From the NCBI GenBank assembly GCA_021787395.1, contig JAJYLZ010000020.1, forward strand, positions 1-55,269: a stretch of DNA of 55,269 nt, given 5' to 3'. The notes beneath the pieces are model-generated. The model did no database searches and had not been told where the DNA came from. It saw only the letters and a list, made by a program, of their open reading frames with translations. Each line of letters begins with the position of its first letter. Within the stretch, counting starts at the first letter, position 1. Both the position numbers and the translations under genes were made by a program. Shown here in pieces: positions 1-7,521 of this stretch. The stretch comes from Chloroflexota bacterium. Lineage in GTDB: Bacteria > Chloroflexota > Limnocylindria > Limnocylindrales > CSP1-4.

Positions 1-130
1 GCGACTCGTACCGGATGAAGGAGGCGAGGACGAGAGGAGGGATGCCGGTCCAGCGAGCCTGAGAATCCACGTCAGGGCGGGGACTTCTCATGGCCACGGG
101 CGGGGACTTTCAGATGGCCATTGACACCTT
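1..130. other. window edge with two near-identical direct repeats; possible insertion-sequence end
   Basis: Two near-identical copies of a 22-23 bp unit (GGGCGGGGACTT followed by a TCATGGCCA or CAGATGGCCA tail) lie at 75-96 and 98-120. Closely spaced direct copies of a GGGGACTTTTCA-like unit resemble the multiple terminal repeats of IS21-family elements, but no transposase is visible. One forward frame stops at 16-18 and could be the tail of a gene that lies outside the window. The link to a mobile element is an inference from repeat style only. Confidence 0.25.
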
Positions 131-132
131 GC

Positions 133-420
133 GGCACAACCGGCAGTTGTGGGACGCAGCCTGGGCGAGGGCAATGGGCGCCCGATGCTCTCAGCTACAA
201 CTGTCGGTTGTGCCGGGCGGCCGGGGCCTGCGGGGTGGCGCCCGATGCTCTCGACTACAACTGTCGGTTGTGCGGGGCGGCCGGGGCCTGCGGGGCGGCG
301 CCCGATGCTCTCAGCTACAACTGTCGGTTGTGCCGGGCGGCCGGCGCCCGCGGGGCGGCGCCCGATGCGCTCGAGCACAACTGTCGGTTGTGCGGGGCGG
401 CCGGGGCCTGCGGGGCGGCC
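133..420. repeat. four 60-bp tandem units with palindromic core, plus one inverted outlier
   Basis: Four head-to-tail units of exactly 60 bp occupy 181-240, 241-300, 301-360 and 361-420, differing at only a few positions; a partial unit follows to about 443. Each carries ACAACTGTCGGTTGT, an inverted repeat of 5-7 bp arms around a 5-nt centre. A related palindrome with centre CGGCA, which matches the reverse-complement orientation, lies at about 135-152. Because 60 is a multiple of 3, the array stays open in several frames and creates long spurious ORFs. It lies just downstream of the Nth-like gene and has no convincing gene of its own. Confidence 0.9.
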
Positions 421-504
421 GGCGTCCGCGGGGCGGCGCCCGACCCCCGCTCCCGGCCCCCTGCCCTCGCCACCGCCCGATGGACCGCCGAGAACGGTGA
501 GCGC

Positions 505-1398
505 TCAGCGGGACTTGGGGTTCACCATCCGGCACCGGTCGCGCACCGGACAGATGTCGTGGGCCGGGCTCTGCGCACGGCAGATCGCGCGGCCGTGGTG
601 GATCAGGAGCACGTGGGCCGCGTACATGCGCTCGCCTTCGACGAGTTCGAGGAACAGGTCGTGGGCCTGGTCCGCGGTGGCCTTCTCGGGGATGAGGCCG
701 ATCCGCTTGGACACGCGCTCCACGTGGCGGTCCACGGCCATGACCGGCATGCCGAAGCAGAACGCCAGCACGATGGACGCCGTCTTCTTGCCGATGCCGT
801 CGATGGAGGTCAGCCAGTCGCGGGCCGCCAGGACCGGCAGGTCGGCGAGGAACTCCAGGTCGTAGGAGCCCCGCTCCTCGCGGATCTTCGCCAGCGTGGC
901 CTGGATCCGGGGCGCCTTCTGCGGCGCCAGGCCGCCGGGGCGGATGACGTCGACCAGCTCCGGGAGCGGCGCGTGCTCGACGAGCGACCAGTCGGGCGGC
1001 GGCGCCGTCGACAGGCCCTCGCCTCCCCAGCCGATGCCCGGGTGGTGCTCCTCGGGGGCGCGGTCCGACGGGTACGCGGCCCGAAGGGCCTCGAACGCCT
1101 TCTCGGCGTTCACGTCGGCGGTGTTCTGGGTCAAGATCGTCAGCACGAGCTCGCTCACGGGGTCGAGGCGGCGCTCCCAGCGCTGCTCCCCGTACCGCGC
1201 CTCGAGCGCGTCGAGCACATAGGGGACGAGCCCGGGCCGGTACCGGCGCAGGTAGGACGCCCAGTGCTTGGCGGGGTCGGGGGCGCGCCGTCGCGTCGGC
1301 CGGGGGCGCGTCGAAACGGCGGGCTTCGGGCCGGTCTTGGCGGCAGGCCGCTCGGCAGCGGTCGCGGCGCGCTCGGCGTTGGGCTTCCTCGGGCTCAT
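505..1398 (-). CDS. endonuclease III-like HhH-GPD DNA glycosylase with altered Fe-S motif
   Basis: This is a base-excision-repair glycosylase/AP-lyase of the Nth family, 297 residues. About 60 basic N-terminal residues rich in Lys, Arg and Pro precede the core. The helix-hairpin-helix reads IDGIGKKTA with the expected lysine, and the catalytic aspartate sits in AVDRHVERVSKRIGL. The C-terminal iron-sulphur loop has C273, H280, C283 and C289, so the family pattern C-x6-C-x2-C-x5-C becomes C-x6-H-x2-C-x5-C. It lies 20 bp downstream of the glycerate kinase gene, probably in one transcript. Activity is likely because the catalytic residues are present; the cluster state is uncertain. Confidence 0.88.
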   Translation of the reverse strand: MSPRKPNAERAATAAERPAAKTGPKPAVSTRPRPTRRRAPDPAKHWASYLRRYRPGLVPYVLDALEARYGEQRWERRLDPVSELVLTILTQNTADVNAEKAFEALRAAYPSDRAPEEHHPGIGWGGEGLSTAPPPDWSLVEHAPLPELVDVIRPGGLAPQKAPRIQATLAKIREERGSYDLEFLADLPVLAARDWLTSIDGIGKKTASIVLAFCFGMPVMAVDRHVERVSKRIGLIPEKATADQAHDLFLELVEGERMYAAHVLLIHHGRAICRAQSPAHDICPVRDRCRMVNPKSR

Positions 1399-1418
1399 CG
1401 TCGGGAGATGATGCCGCG

Positions 1419-2513
1419 TCAGCGGATCTCGCGCGCGAGCCGCTCACCGCGGGCGACGAGCGGGGCCGCGCCGGCCGCGATCGCCTCGGCGAGCGGCAGG
1501 GGCGGTTCGGAGGCGCCGACGGCCCGCGCTCCGGCGGCCGCCAGCACCGCGGCGCCCTCCGGCGTGACGCTGCCGCCCACGGCGATGCACGGCACCCCGG
1601 CCGCCTGCGCACGCCTCGCCACGCCGAGCGCGGTCTTGCCGAAGGCAGTCTGGGCGTCGATGCGGCCCTCGCCCGTGAGCACGAGGTCGGCGGCCGCCAG
1701 GGCCGCGTCGAACCCGGCGGCACCCATCACGAGCTCGATGCCCGGGCGCAGCTCCATCGAGGCGAGGCGGTCCGTCAGGCACAGAAGCCCGAACCCCACG
1801 CCGCCCGCTGCGCCCGCCCCCAGGGTCAGCCGCTCCCGCCGCCCGGTGGCCGCCTCGAGGGCGTCGGCCCAGCGGGCGAGACGCGCATCGAGCACGGGCA
1901 CGTCGTCGGGGGCCGCACCCTTCTGCGGCCCGTACACGGCGGCGGCGCCGTCCGGCCCCAGCAGGGGGTTGGTCACGTCGCAGGCAACCCGGAGGTGCAG
2001 CTCAGCCAGGCGTCGGTCGAGCCCTCCCAGGTCGACGCTGGCGAGGTCGTCGGCGACACGCGCCCCGAGCGCGGCAAGGAGGCCCGCCGCCCCGTCGGTC
2101 GTGGCGCTCCCGCCGATCCCCAGCACGACGTCGTGGATCCCCGCGTCCAGCGCGGCGCGCAGCAGGTCGCCCGTGCCGGCGCTCGTCGCCCGGGCCGCGT
2201 CGCGCTCGTCGGCGGCAAGGCGCGAGAGCCCCGACGCTGCAGCCATCTCCACGACGGCGGCCGTGCCGTCCTCACGGACGAGCCAGGGGGCCAGGATCGG
2301 CCGGCCGAGCGGATCTCGGGCAGGCGCCTCGGCGCGCCGCCAGCCGCCGGCCGCCTCGATCGCGACCAGCGTGCCCTCGCCGCCGTCGGCGAGCGGTGCG
2401 AGGCGGATCTCGTCGCGCGGCCGTGCCCGCCGCCAGCCCTCGGCGAGCGCACGCGCCACCGCGACGCTGGTCAGCGTCCCCTTGTAGGAGTCCGGGGCGA
2501 TCAGGACCCGCAT
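1419..2513 (-). CDS. glxK: glycerate kinase (GarK/GlxK family)
   Basis: This enzyme phosphorylates D-glycerate with ATP; family members of this type usually make 2-phosphoglycerate. The 364-residue protein opens with MRVLIAPDSYKGTLTS and has the LADGGEGTL motif near residue 42, both diagnostic of the GarK family, and the glycine-rich GIGGSATTDGAAG segment near the middle. Length is normal for the family. It is upstream of the Nth-like gene on the same strand. Its proximity to the glucosylglycerate-type genes at 2910-6223 may matter, because hydrolysis of glucosylglycerate releases glycerate; that link is an inference. Upstream is a palindrome-rich gap. Confidence 0.93.
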   Translation of the reverse strand: MRVLIAPDSYKGTLTSVAVARALAEGWRRARPRDEIRLAPLADGGEGTLVAIEAAGGWRRAEAPARDPLGRPILAPWLVREDGTAAVVEMAAASGLSRLAADERDAARATSAGTGDLLRAALDAGIHDVVLGIGGSATTDGAAGLLAALGARVADDLASVDLGGLDRRLAELHLRVACDVTNPLLGPDGAAAVYGPQKGAAPDDVPVLDARLARWADALEAATGRRERLTLGAGAAGGVGFGLLCLTDRLASMELRPGIELVMGAAGFDAALAAADLVLTGEGRIDAQTAFGKTALGVARRAQAAGVPCIAVGGSVTPEGAAVLAAAGARAVGASEPPLPLAEAIAAGAAPLVARGERLAREIR

Positions 2514-2909
2514 GGGCGGGCCCGCCTGGATTCCGGGTCCAGACTCATGGGGCCGGATCGCTTCAGGCTGGACTCGCGATCCAGCGCCGGCCGCTCACGA
2601 GGCTGGTCCTGCGTCCCGGACGTCGCGCTCCGGACTCCGGGTCCAGCCCGGCGCAGCGGAGCCCGGGAAGTCTGGCCTGGGGGTCCAGCGAGCCCCTGAC
2701 GCGCCGGCGCCCGCGACGCCTGGACTCCGGGTCCAGCCCGGCGCAGCGGGGCGCGGGGCGCGACGGGCGTGAACGAGGCGACCGGGGCAACCGGCGCGAA
2801 CGAGGCGCCGCGGGCAACCGGGCGCCATCCGGTGAGCCCCGGGGCGCCATCCGGCGCGACCCGCGCGAACGGCGCAGCCCGAGCGATCAGGACGCGCACG
2901 CGCGCCCGC
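2514..2909. repeat. gene-free gap with repeated CTGGACTCCGGGTCCAG palindromes
   Basis: I see no gene here. The gap holds a family of 17-bp imperfect palindromes with arms CTGGA/TCCAG: 2526-2542, 2568-2584, 2630-2646, 2673-2689 (weak) and 2720-2736. The copies at 2630 and 2720 also share the right flank CCCGGCGCAGCGG. The right part, about 2760-2890, has degenerate GCGA/GGCGCC-rich text with GGGGCGCCATCCGG-like duplications. Variants of the same palindrome recur near 21624, 21770, 27142, 27247 and 27289. Confidence 0.75.
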
Positions 2910-4832
2910 TCACTGCAGCGAGGTGTCGCCGATCACGGTGTGCCGGCGCTCGAGGTACTCCGGGATCCGGATCATCGGCGGCCGCTCCTGGTCGGCGATC
3001 TCCTGGATCTCGAGGGACAGGCGCCCCTGGCCGAAGCGGGGCAGCTTCATCGTGTGGCCGAGCTCCGCGAACAGCCGCGCCCGGCGCCGCTCCTCCAGCC
3101 GCTTCATGACGGCCTGGAGGATCACGAACGACATCTTGGACAGCCCCTCGAGTTCCTGGTTGCGGTGGACGCGCCGCTCGAGGTCCACCTGGCCCAGCCC
3201 CTCGATGCCCACCTTCTCGAGCGCGTCGATGAGGTGGCCGATCTCGACGGCGTACCCGGTGAAGAACGGAAGCTGCTCGAGCAGGCTCCGCCGACCCGCG
3301 TACTCCCCGGCCAGCGGCTGGATAAACCCGGACAGCTCGGGGAAGAACAGGTTGATCAGCGGCCGCGCGACGAGCTCGGTGACGCGCCCGCCGCCGCCCT
3401 CCTTGAGCACGCCGCCCTCGACGATCGGGCGCTGGTAGTAGCCCTTCACGTACTGCAGCCGCTGCTCCACGAGGAGCGGCCCGACCGTGCCGTACACCAT
3501 CCGGCTGTGCCAGTTTCGGACGTCCGTGTCGGCCCAGACCACGATGTCGCCGCTGGTCTCGTAGAGCGACTTCCAGAGCGCCTCGCCCTTGCCCCGGAAG
3601 GAGCCGTAGCGCGACAGCACGTCGGGGTGCTGCACGACGCGCGCCCCGGCGGCCTCCGCGATGGCGCGCGTGTCGTCGGTGGACGCCGAGTCGATGACCA
3701 GCAGCTCGTCGAGCAGCGGGTAGCGCTGCTGCATCTCGCGGATCGCCCGGGTCACGATGGGCCCGATCGTCTCCGCCTCGTTCAGCGCGGGCAGCACGAG
3801 CGACACCGTGACGCCCTGCTTCTCCTTGAGCTGGACCAGGCGGGCGAGGTCGGCGAACTCGCCGTGGTGGAAGTTGGCCTCCGCGAACCAGCGCTCCACC
3901 TTGGCCGGCACGGCGCGCGACTCCTCGGCGGCGCGGTCGGCGGCGGCGAGGCTCTCGGCCTTCTGGGCGAGCGCGTCGAACGTATGGCGACCGATCGCCT
4001 CGCGGGTCTTGACCACGATCACCGTGGCCTTGGATCGCTGGGCGATCGCCTCGGGCAGGGCGCCGAACAGAGACGTGCCCACCTCGCCGGGCGGCGCGGA
4101 CGCGCCCATCACGATCAGGTCGGCCTGCTCGGCCTCGCGCAGGATCGCGGTCCGGATGTTGCGGGTCTCGCGCAGCACGGGGTCTGCGTCGGCGGTGATG
4201 TGCTGGCGCACGAACGCCGCCAGCGCGTGCTCGGCCTGGGCGCGGACCGCCTCCGTGATGCCGGCCGGGACGAAGTGCGTGACGGCGACGGTGGCGCCGT
4301 GGCGATGGGCGAGCGCGTCGGCGAAGCGGAGGGCGAGCTCCGCGTGCGGGCCGCCGCGCACCGGGACCAGGATCCGGCGGATGGCGCGCGCGCCGCGCTG
4401 CTTGACGACGGCGATGTCGCAGGGCGATTCGCGCACGACCTCGTCGATCGTGGGCGAGATGGCCGGCCCGCCCCCGCCCTCGCGCGGGGGCGCGGACTTG
4501 CCGCCCCAGCCGAAGATCAGCAGGTCCGCCTCCTGCTCGGCCGCGGCCTCCACGATGCCCGCCGCCGCGTGCCGGCCGATGCGCACCAGCGGGTGGATGA
4601 CGGTGCCCTCGGGCACGTAGTCGAGCACCCGCTGCAGCAGCCGCCGGGCCTGGCGGGCACGGGTGGCGCCCTCGGACAGCGGCATCCCCTCGGGCACCTC
4701 GACGATGCCCAGCGCCGACAGCTCGCCGATCCGCGGGTCCAGCAGCCCCGCGCCGATCCGGATCAGCTCCTCCGCGGTGAGCGGGTTGGCGACCGGGATC
4801 ATGATCCGCGCCGGCAGGGGCTCGCCGCTCAT
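2910..4832 (-). CDS. gpgS: UspA-UspA-glucosyl-3-phosphoglycerate synthase fusion
   Basis: The C-terminal 300 residues closely follow GpgS, which transfers glucose from an NDP-glucose to 3-phosphoglycerate, the first step to glucosylglycerate. Visible motifs are SLVLPALNEAETIG (about 343), VIDSASTDD, FRGKGEALWKS, the metal-binding ADTD (434-437), GGGGRVTELVARPL and PLAGEYA. Residues 1-290 hold two UspA-like stress domains (PARIMIPVANPLT; RRILVPVRGGPHA; DLIVMGASA), not part of ordinary GpgS. The ATG at 4832 overlaps the preceding TGA as TGATG, so the two glycosyltransferases are translationally coupled. A longer frame to 5081 reads back into the upstream gene and is rejected. Total 640 residues. 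Confidence 0.87.
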   Translation of the reverse strand: MSGEPLPARIMIPVANPLTAEELIRIGAGLLDPRIGELSALGIVEVPEGMPLSEGATRARQARRLLQRVLDYVPEGTVIHPLVRIGRHAAAGIVEAAAEQEADLLIFGWGGKSAPPREGGGGPAISPTIDEVVRESPCDIAVVKQRGARAIRRILVPVRGGPHAELALRFADALAHRHGATVAVTHFVPAGITEAVRAQAEHALAAFVRQHITADADPVLRETRNIRTAILREAEQADLIVMGASAPPGEVGTSLFGALPEAIAQRSKATVIVVKTREAIGRHTFDALAQKAESLAAADRAAEESRAVPAKVERWFAEANFHHGEFADLARLVQLKEKQGVTVSLVLPALNEAETIGPIVTRAIREMQQRYPLLDELLVIDSASTDDTRAIAEAAGARVVQHPDVLSRYGSFRGKGEALWKSLYETSGDIVVWADTDVRNWHSRMVYGTVGPLLVEQRLQYVKGYYQRPIVEGGVLKEGGGGRVTELVARPLINLFFPELSGFIQPLAGEYAGRRSLLEQLPFFTGYAVEIGHLIDALEKVGIEGLGQVDLERRVHRNQELEGLSKMSFVILQAVMKRLEERRRARLFAELGHTMKLPRFGQGRLSLEIQEIADQERPPMIRIPEYLERRHTVIGDTSLQ

Positions 4833-6223
4833 CACGCACCGTCCTCCAGCGCCGCGTCGAGCGCCCGCCAGCGCTCCACGAGATACGGCTTGAGCAGCTC
4901 GAACTCGCGCGCCTGGCGCTCGACGCGCTCCTCGGCGTCGGCGGCGTCGAGGTGGCGGCACTCCACCACCAGCGAGCCGACGCGCCCGAAGTAGATGGGC
5001 ACCAGGGCCGCCACCAGGTGCGACGTCTCCAGCTCGCCCTTCCGGCTCGCGATGACGAGGTCGTAGACCACCCGCGCCCACAGGTCGTCGGGGAAGTGGA
5101 AGCCGGCCAGCGCCTCGGCCATCTCGAGCGTGGACGGGTGGCTCTCGACGTTCTCGCCGCCGATGCCCAGCTTCTGCGACGCGGCGTCGGCTCGTGGACC
5201 GGCCTCGGCGGCCAGCAGTAGCACCGCCTCAGCGGTGGCCGGCTCCAGGGCGCGGCGCCAGGCGTCGGCCATCGCGAGCGAGCCGCTGTGGAACTCGTCC
5301 AGCAGGCGGATGGCGTTCACCTCGAGCGGCGGCGGGTCGATGATCCGCTCGAAGCCGTAGGCGGGCACGTCGTGGCTGCCCTTGACGCCCAGCCAGGCGT
5401 CGGGGTGGTCGACCGCGAGCCGCAGGATCGTGCCCACCACCTGGCGGAACATCGGTCCCAGATCGGCACCGGGGTCCTTGGGGTCGTGGACCTTGGCGCC
5501 CAGCCGCGTCTGGCAGACCGCGAACCCGCCGGCGAGCGCGGTGGTGGTCATCCAGATGTCGATCCCGAACTTGCTGATGTCGGCGGTCCAGCCCTCCTGC
5601 TCGAGGTAGTGCCGGACGAGGTCGCCGGACACCCCGAAGTCGCCGCCGATGGGCTGCCGGATGCGATGCCCGTAGAGCGCCCGGGTGAGCGGGTAGGTGA
5701 CGGTGTTGGTGATGGTCCCGTCGTACTTGTAGCGGGCGTAGAGCGGGGCCACGAAGTCGTAGCCGCCCTTGAGGATGGGCCCGGCGAGGAGCTCGATCCA
5801 CTCGGGGGCGATGCTCCGCAGGTCGCTGTCCACCACCACCAGCGCCTGCACGTCGAGCGCGGCCGCCATCTCGAAGATGGCGCGCAGCGCGGCCCCCTTG
5901 CCGCCGGTGCCGTCGATCTCGGGGTACGTGAGGGTGACCCGGTCGAGCCGGTTGGTGGGCCGCACCAGCAGGATGGACTCGACGTAGTCCGGCGGCTCGG
6001 TCTCGATGACCACGCGCTGCGTGCCGTCGGGCGAGCCCGCGTCGGAGTTCACCAGGACGGGCTTCTGGTCCGGGAAGTACTGGACGAGGCCCGCGTGCGC
6101 CGCGCGCACCACGTAGCCGATCGTCGCGGCATTCCGGAAGCTCGGGATGCCGACCATGATGTCGGCCCGACCGAGCCGCGCGATCTCGTCCCTGATGGCG
6201 GGGGTCAGCGTCGTCGGGGGCAC
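4832..6223 (-). CDS. glycosyltransferase, GT78/mannosylglycerate-synthase-like
   Basis: This is a GT-A fold glycosyltransferase of 463 residues. It shows VGIPSFRNAATIGY near residue 24, the acceptor/donor loop GTGGKGAALR (105-114), the metal-binding DSD at 122-124, then QPIGGDFGVSGD and KFGIDIWMTT. The DSD, IGGDFGVSG and FGIDIWM pattern resembles mannosylglycerate synthase (GT78). Together with the coupled GpgS fusion it suggests synthesis of a glycerate-linked solute such as mannosylglycerate or mannosylglucosylglycerate. No dedicated phosphatase is adjacent. The start is GTG, 6 nt after TAGGGT (6230-6235), so the mRNA may be leaderless. Exact sugar and acceptor are not resolved. Confidence 0.78.
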   Translation of the reverse strand: MPPTTLTPAIRDEIARLGRADIMVGIPSFRNAATIGYVVRAAHAGLVQYFPDQKPVLVNSDAGSPDGTQRVVIETEPPDYVESILLVRPTNRLDRVTLTYPEIDGTGGKGAALRAIFEMAAALDVQALVVVDSDLRSIAPEWIELLAGPILKGGYDFVAPLYARYKYDGTITNTVTYPLTRALYGHRIRQPIGGDFGVSGDLVRHYLEQEGWTADISKFGIDIWMTTTALAGGFAVCQTRLGAKVHDPKDPGADLGPMFRQVVGTILRLAVDHPDAWLGVKGSHDVPAYGFERIIDPPPLEVNAIRLLDEFHSGSLAMADAWRRALEPATAEAVLLLAAEAGPRADAASQKLGIGGENVESHPSTLEMAEALAGFHFPDDLWARVVYDLVIASRKGELETSHLVAALVPIYFGRVGSLVVECRHLDAADAEERVERQAREFELLKPYLVERWRALDAALEDGA

Positions 6224-6229
6224 CTGCCC

Positions 6230-6235
6230 ACCCTA
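6230..6235 (-). promoter_or_regulatory. putative -10 (TAGGGT), leaderless start at 6223
   Basis: TAGGGT on the minus strand lies 6 nt before the GTG at 6223, with no Shine-Dalgarno sequence between. It fits the TANNNT-N6-8-RTG pattern seen before eight other genes here. Confidence 0.45.
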
Positions 6236-6269
6236 CCACCGCACGCCGGGCCGCGGCCAGCGCTCGCGG

Positions 6270-7028
6270 TCAGTCGTCCGGCGCTGCGTCCCCGCCCTCC
6301 TCGCCGCGTCCCATGACCCGGGACGAGGCCTGGGGCGCCGCCACCACCACCCAGTCCGGGTTCTCCAGGCCGGGCGTGTAGCGGCTGTTGGCGGCGCGCC
6401 AGAAGATGTGCCGGAAGCCCAGCGCGGCCCAGGTGCCGGCCATGCGGGAGCCGGCCGGCCGGGCGAAGGGCGTGACCCGCACCAGCCGCGACTGCGCCAG
6501 CACGGCCTCGAGCTGCCGCTTGCGCTCGAGCAGCGGCAGGCCGAGCAGCGACTGGCCGTCGAGCCAGAGCAGGTCCGTGGCGACGAACGCGTGGTCCTCG
6601 CCGCCGGCGAGCGCCTCGAGGAGCGGCTGGGCTCGCGCCTCCTCGTCGGCCTGGTGCTGGCGGCCGACCAGGTAGGGGTCCCGCTTGTCGCGGCGGCCGA
6701 GCCTCGGCAGCGAGAACATGGTCCGGGGGACCGACTGGTGGACCGGGTACACGCCGACGCCGGTGTCGAACGCCTGCTTGGTGAGGTGGCCCTCGACCAC
6801 GCCGTCGACCGCCAGGAAGGCCTCGGCGAGCGCCTGCTCGAGCGGGGCGGGGACGTCGATGCGGTCGCCGTAGCGGTAGAACCCGGCCGTGCTGCCCTCG
6901 ACGGCCGCGACCACGCGCAGGCCCGCCCAGTCGGGCTCGATGATCGGGTCCGCGAGGGCGCTGGCGCTGCGCCGGCCCGGGTACTCGGGCCGCAGCTCGG
7001 CGGCCACGACGCGGGGATCGGTGGTCAT
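6270..7028 (-). CDS. ATP-dependent DNA ligase-like protein, catalytic lysine absent
   Basis: The 252-residue protein aligns by motif with the adenylation domain of LigD-type ATP ligases: PIIEPDWAGLRVVAAV at motif I, FVATDLLWLDGQSLLGLPLLERKRQLE at motif III, and YTPGLENPDWVVV at motif V. The motif I signature EPKxDG has become EPDWAG, with Asp33 in place of the nucleotidylated lysine. Motif V reads WVVVAA where ligases have WLKVK. The protein is therefore unlikely to adenylate, and a binding or regulatory role is possible. The ATG at 7028 follows TACGAT by 6 nt, which argues against the longer frames that run upstream. It is 46 bp from the glycosyltransferase gene. Confidence 0.7.
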   Translation of the reverse strand: MTTDPRVVAAELRPEYPGRRSASALADPIIEPDWAGLRVVAAVEGSTAGFYRYGDRIDVPAPLEQALAEAFLAVDGVVEGHLTKQAFDTGVGVYPVHQSVPRTMFSLPRLGRRDKRDPYLVGRQHQADEEARAQPLLEALAGGEDHAFVATDLLWLDGQSLLGLPLLERKRQLEAVLAQSRLVRVTPFARPAGSRMAGTWAALGFRHIFWRAANSRYTPGLENPDWVVVAAPQASSRVMGRGEEGGDAAPDD

Positions 7029-7034
7029 GCGCGG

Positions 7035-7040
7035 ATCGTA
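7035..7040 (-). promoter_or_regulatory. putative -10 (TACGAT), leaderless start at 7028
   Basis: TACGAT on the minus strand is 6 nt upstream of the ATG of the ligase-like gene; no Shine-Dalgarno sequence is present. Confidence 0.45.
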
Positions 7041-7462
7041 CCGCGCTGGGCCGCTGCCGCCCTTGCGCCGGGCGTGCGCTCGACGGGCGGCGCGCACCCG
7101 AGACGACGCCGGGCGCCTCCGGGTGTCACCCGTCGGGCGCCACCCGTCGGGCGCCTTTTCGCAAGGTTCGAACGCCGCGCCGCGTCGCAGCGCGCCCCGA
7201 GGACTCGGGCGGGCGTCGCGGAACGCCGAGCGCGAACGCGGGACGGCTGCAGGCGCGCTGACGCGGGTCCTGCAGGCACGCCGGAGCCGCGTCCGTGCCT
7301 GCGCCGACCCGAGCGCCGCCGGCACTTCTGCCGGGAAGGCCCCCAGCAGCCGCCCCCGCGCCGTCGCCGTCCGGACAGTTCGAAAAGCCCGGCAGCCCGC
7401 GTGCGGAGACTCGACCCGCGCCCGTCCAGCGGGCAGCCCGCCCGGCGCCCATGCCGTGCCCC
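7041..7462. other. divergent intergenic region with one hairpin-rich stretch
   Basis: No gene is supported in the gap between the divergent ligase-like and MFS genes. At 7112-7141 nested inverted repeats occur (GGCGCC, then CGGGTG-T-CACCCG, then GGCGCC). The 14-nt unit CACCCGTCGGGCGC is repeated at 7127-7140 and 7141-7154 and is followed by TTTT at 7156-7159. The rest, to 7462, is GC-rich text without recognisable features. Confidence 0.5.
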
Positions 7463-7468
7463 TATGAT
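7463..7468 (+). promoter_or_regulatory. putative -10 (TATGAT) for the MFS gene
   Basis: A near-consensus TATGAT stands out in GC-rich surroundings 53 nt before the ATG at 7522. No clear -35 is visible. The gene itself has an AGGAG ribosome binding site 4 nt before the start. Confidence 0.4.
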
Positions 7469-7521
7469 CCCCGCGAGGCAGAGAGCAAGCTCGCCGGCCA
7501 CGCAGCGCACTGAGGAGCCCG

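Noticed and set aside
181..420. CRISPR array or protein-coding tandem repeat
   Set aside because: The whole 60-bp unit is repeated, so there are no spacers, and all reading frames give Arg/Gly/Ala-rich text without a domain.
121..2487. Long plus-strand frame of 788 codons across the left end
   Set aside because: It overlaps the Nth-like and glycerate kinase genes on the opposite strand, begins in 60-bp repeats and has Arg/Ala/Pro-rich shadow composition.
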